Assembly: GCA_016212045.1 (NCBI GenBank)
Contig: JACRHO010000059.1
Location: 1 to 7,756, forward strand
Direction: 5' to 3'
From: Candidatus Omnitrophota bacterium
Lineage (GTDB): Bacteria > Omnitrophota > Gorgyraeia > Gygaellales > Profunditerraquicolaceae
DNA length: 7,756 bases
Below the pieces are notes generated by a model, which ran no database searches, was not told the origin of the DNA, and was given only the letters and a program-made list of their open reading frames with translations. How positions within the stretch are numbered: position 1 is the stretch's first letter; every line of letters begins with the position of its first letter. The position numbers were made by a program, and so were the translations under genes. Shown here piece by piece: positions 5,556-7,756 of this stretch.

Positions 5556-7756
5556 CAGGATGCCAAAGAGGAAGAGGCGCTTTTTGTCGCCCAGAAGGCA
5601 TTTGCGGATGGGTTTTATGAAGTAAGTTTAGAGTTATTAGAACGTTTTATAAAAAATTATCCCACCTCCCCTAAAATTCCGGAAGCAAATTTATTCATCG
5701 GAGAGTGTTATTTCCATCAGAACAAATTCCTGGATGCCCTGAATAAATTTAATCAGCTTTTAAATAATCCTCACCGCCTGGATATTCAGGATGCCGTCTT
5801 CTACTGGATCGCAGAATTGCATTTTAAAGGCAATGACTTTAAAACCGCCGCCCAGTTCTATACGAAGCTCATTGACAATTTTCCTAAATCTGTTTATACG
5901 CCTTCGGCTTATTATTCATTAGCCTGGTGTCTCTTTCAAGAACGCGATTTCTTTAGTGCCCTTAGCTATTTCAAAATGGTAGAAGAAAAATTTCCTCAGC
6001 ACCCCACAGCGCAAGACGCTTCTTTTAAGATAGTAGAATGCCTGTATAACTTAAAAGACTATCAGGAATTAAAGAAGAGAATTAAGTCTTATCTTAAAGC
6101 GCATTCCAAGGATAATATAAAACTTAATTATCTTTATTTCTATCTGGCAGAGGCAGATTACTATTTGGGCAATTTCCAAAATGCCATTGATACATATTCC
6201 AAAGTTACCTTAAATACCCGCGATGACAAGATATTCTCCCTATCTAAACTAGGAATGGGTTGGGCGTATTTAAAGTTAAAACAATACCAAAAGGCAGAGG
6301 ATAGTTTTTTTCTGGTTAAAACAGAGGCCTTAGAGAAGACAAGCAAGGATATATTATTGTTAGGCAGGGCGGCTTTAAGTTTCGAGACCCAGAAGTTCTC
6401 TGAGGCAAAAAATATATATCACGAGTTAATAAATACCGCCTCAGACCCTGCGGTTTGTCTGCAGGCATATTTAGGCAAGGCCGAGGCCCTTTACAATACT
6501 GCTGATTATCCAAAGGCAGTGGAGGTTTACCAGGAGGCGCTGCAAAAGACTAACGACAGTACCCCGAAAGAATTAGTGGATAAGTTGCATTATGGCCTGG
6601 CCTGGTGCTTCTTAAAGGACGGCCTTTTTAAAGAAGCAATAGATGAATTTCAGAAGATTGCTAAAGGAACAGAGGATAAAATAATTAAAGTGGCAGCGCT
6701 CTGCCAGATCGGAGATACCTATCAGGATTCAGGTAACTATGATAAGGCCATTGAGGCATATGATAAGATATTGAAGGATTATCCGGATAGTTTCTACAGC
6801 GACTATATCCAGTATCAGTTAGGCCTGACACTGCTAAAGGTATCTCGTTATGACGGCGCAATTATGGCCTTCCAATCCTTGAGGAATAATTTTCCTAATT
6901 CCAAACTCTTGGATGATGCCTATTACGCGCTGGGGTTAAGCTATTTTCAAAAAGAAGATTATAATTCCAGTAAAGAGATTTTTCAAGAATTCCCTCAGGA
7001 ATTTAAAGACAGCAATCTCAAAGCCCAGGCGATGTATATGTTGGGAACCTGCCTTTATAATTTAGGCAGATATCTTGAGGCAATAGAAGTCTTTAAAAAT
7101 GTTATCCGGATGCATAATCAGGATACCGAACTCCTCCAGAAGGCCGAGTATGAAATAGCCGATTGTTTCTATCAGCTCGGCAACGATACAGAGGCGATGA
7201 ATAGATTTAAGGCCCTGCGCGCAAAATACCCGGATTCAAAACTTACCCCTGAGGTAATCTGGTGGTTAGGCGAATATTATTATCGGCATAATGATTTAGT
7301 TCTGGCGCGCCGGTATTTTTCTGCTCTCATCCAGGATTTTCCCCAGAGTAATTTAGTCGCCTCTAGTTTCTATACCCTGGGTTCAACCTATGAAGAGGAA
7401 TCAAGGCACGAGGAGGCAGTGGAAAATTTTAAAAAAGTAATGGCTAAAGAGCGCTCTGATTTGGCTGGTCAGGCCGGTATTGCCATCGCCGATATCTATG
7501 TCAAAGAAGAAAAATTAGACCAGGCCCTTAAGACTTATCAGGATGTCTTAAAAGAATATCCCAACCTTGCTAATTCTGTTTATCCTAAGCTCGCAGAGGT
7601 ATATTTTAAAATGGATAATTATGCTGAGGCGCTAAATTTTTACCAGAAGAGTTTAGAGATAGTCCCGGTCAGAGAAATGGCGCAGATTCAATTTAAAATA
7701 GGCGAGCTCAAACAGGCGCAAGGAGAGAGTGATGAGGCAGTGGAGGAATATCTGAA
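5403..7756 (+). CDS. Exported protein of about twenty TPR-like repeats (3' end outside window)
   Basis: The frame runs from ATG 5403 to the window end without a stop: 784 codons plus two bases. Residues 1-51 look like a signal peptide (n-region KHNRFGK at 22-28, hydrophobic core 29-46, likely cleavage LPLYA|QD after residue 51). There is no lipobox cysteine, so signal peptidase I is expected and the mature protein is periplasmic or surface-located. From ~54 on I count twenty consecutive repeats with a ~37-residue pitch, the last cut off. They follow an A-Y--LG--Y---DY--A---F---I--FP-S pattern, as in GNYDKAIEAYDKILKDYPDS. The pitch and FP-S/YP-S ends recall the outer-membrane TPR type (YbgF/CpoB, BamD), but the length is far greater than either. 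It is probably an envelope scaffold, exact role unknown. It lies 124 bp after uvrA, behind a strong hairpin, so it may have its own transcript. Confidence 0.85.
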   Translation, partial: MYTIHIVNNHQANPNNQIPIIKHNRFGKLVIGFWLLFGVWFLVIGVLPLYAQDAKEEEALFVAQKAFADGFYEVSLELLERFIKNYPTSPKIPEANLFIGECYFHQNKFLDALNKFNQLLNNPHRLDIQDAVFYWIAELHFKGNDFKTAAQFYTKLIDNFPKSVYTPSAYYSLAWCLFQERDFFSALSYFKMVEEKFPQHPTAQDASFKIVECLYNLKDYQELKKRIKSYLKAHSKDNIKLNYLYFYLAEADYYLGNFQNAIDTYSKVTLNTRDDKIFSLSKLGMGWAYLKLKQYQKAEDSFFLVKTEALEKTSKDILLLGRAALSFETQKFSEAKNIYHELINTASDPAVCLQAYLGKAEALYNTADYPKAVEVYQEALQKTNDSTPKELVDKLHYGLAWCFLKDGLFKEAIDEFQKIAKGTEDKIIKVAALCQIGDTYQDSGNYDKAIEAYDKILKDYPDSFYSDYIQYQLGLTLLKVSRYDGAIMAFQSLRNNFPNSKLLDDAYYALGLSYFQKEDYNSSKEIFQEFPQEFKDSNLKAQAMYMLGTCLYNLGRYLEAIEVFKNVIRMHNQDTELLQKAEYEIADCFYQLGNDTEAMNRFKALRAKYPDSKLTPEVIWWLGEYYYRHNDLVLARRYFSALIQDFPQSNLVASSFYTLGSTYEEESRHEEAVENFKKVMAKERSDLAGQAGIAIADIYVKEEKLDQALKTYQDVLKEYPNLANSVYPKLAEVYFKMDNYAEALNFYQKSLEIVPVREMAQIQFKIGELKQAQGESDEAVEEYL
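5431..5537. repeat. AT-rich imperfect inverted repeat (caataatcaaa / ttggttattgg)
   Basis: The left arm (5431-5469) carries two tandem ccaataatcaaa-like blocks. The right arm (5477-5537) carries several ttggttattgg-like blocks and is broadly its reverse complement, with scattered A/G differences and small gaps. The 14-mer ggtttttggttatt occurs exactly at 5496-5509 and 5521-5534. I recall repeats built of caaattccaataatcaaa words in several candidate-phylum genomes. It overlaps the 5' end of the exported TPR gene. Confidence 0.7.

Overview
The window looks like a chromosomal piece of an uncultivated, Gram-negative-type bacterium. My best guess is Omnitrophota (former OP3) or a neighbouring candidate phylum. 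The guess rests on three things I recall as common there: a short lysine-rich protein with GYLYF-DKKGDVS-AKM repeats, a GT-C membrane protein ending in TPRs, and a very long exported TPR protein with 37-residue repeats. No marker gene here settles the taxonomy. All genes are on the + strand.

Layout: (1) 2-193, the 3' end of a small basic repeat protein. (2) 194-428, a non-coding stretch filled by a branched palindrome at 206-411. It has a 13-bp closing stem, a central 16-bp hairpin and two side arms that are reverse-complement relatives of each other. The side arms differ only by compensated base-pair changes. (3) 429-2378, a multi-pass GT-C glycosyltransferase-like protein with a C-terminal TPR domain. 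(4) 2379-2425, a 47-bp gap with a 7-bp stem-loop. (5) 2426-5278, uvrA, the damage-recognition ATPase of nucleotide excision repair, complete but carrying an in-frame palindromic insert at 2995-3047. (6) 5279-5402, a gap made almost entirely of a GC-rich stem-loop and an attgcgagg-type interspersed repeat. (7) 5403-7756, an exported protein of about 20 TPR-like repeats, cut by the window end. Its signal peptide is encoded by a third, AT-rich inverted repeat.

The three larger genes share a strand with small gaps and could be cotranscribed, but they form no obvious pathway. UvrA is cytoplasmic DNA repair. The GT-C protein would use lipid-linked sugars at the membrane. The last protein would act in the periplasm or cell envelope.

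The main interest is in the repeats. At least four distinct palindromic families sit in under 8 kb, and two of them are read as protein: one inside uvrA, one as a signal peptide. The 206-411 element is the best candidate for something undescribed, because its two arms carry internal evidence of selection for structure.
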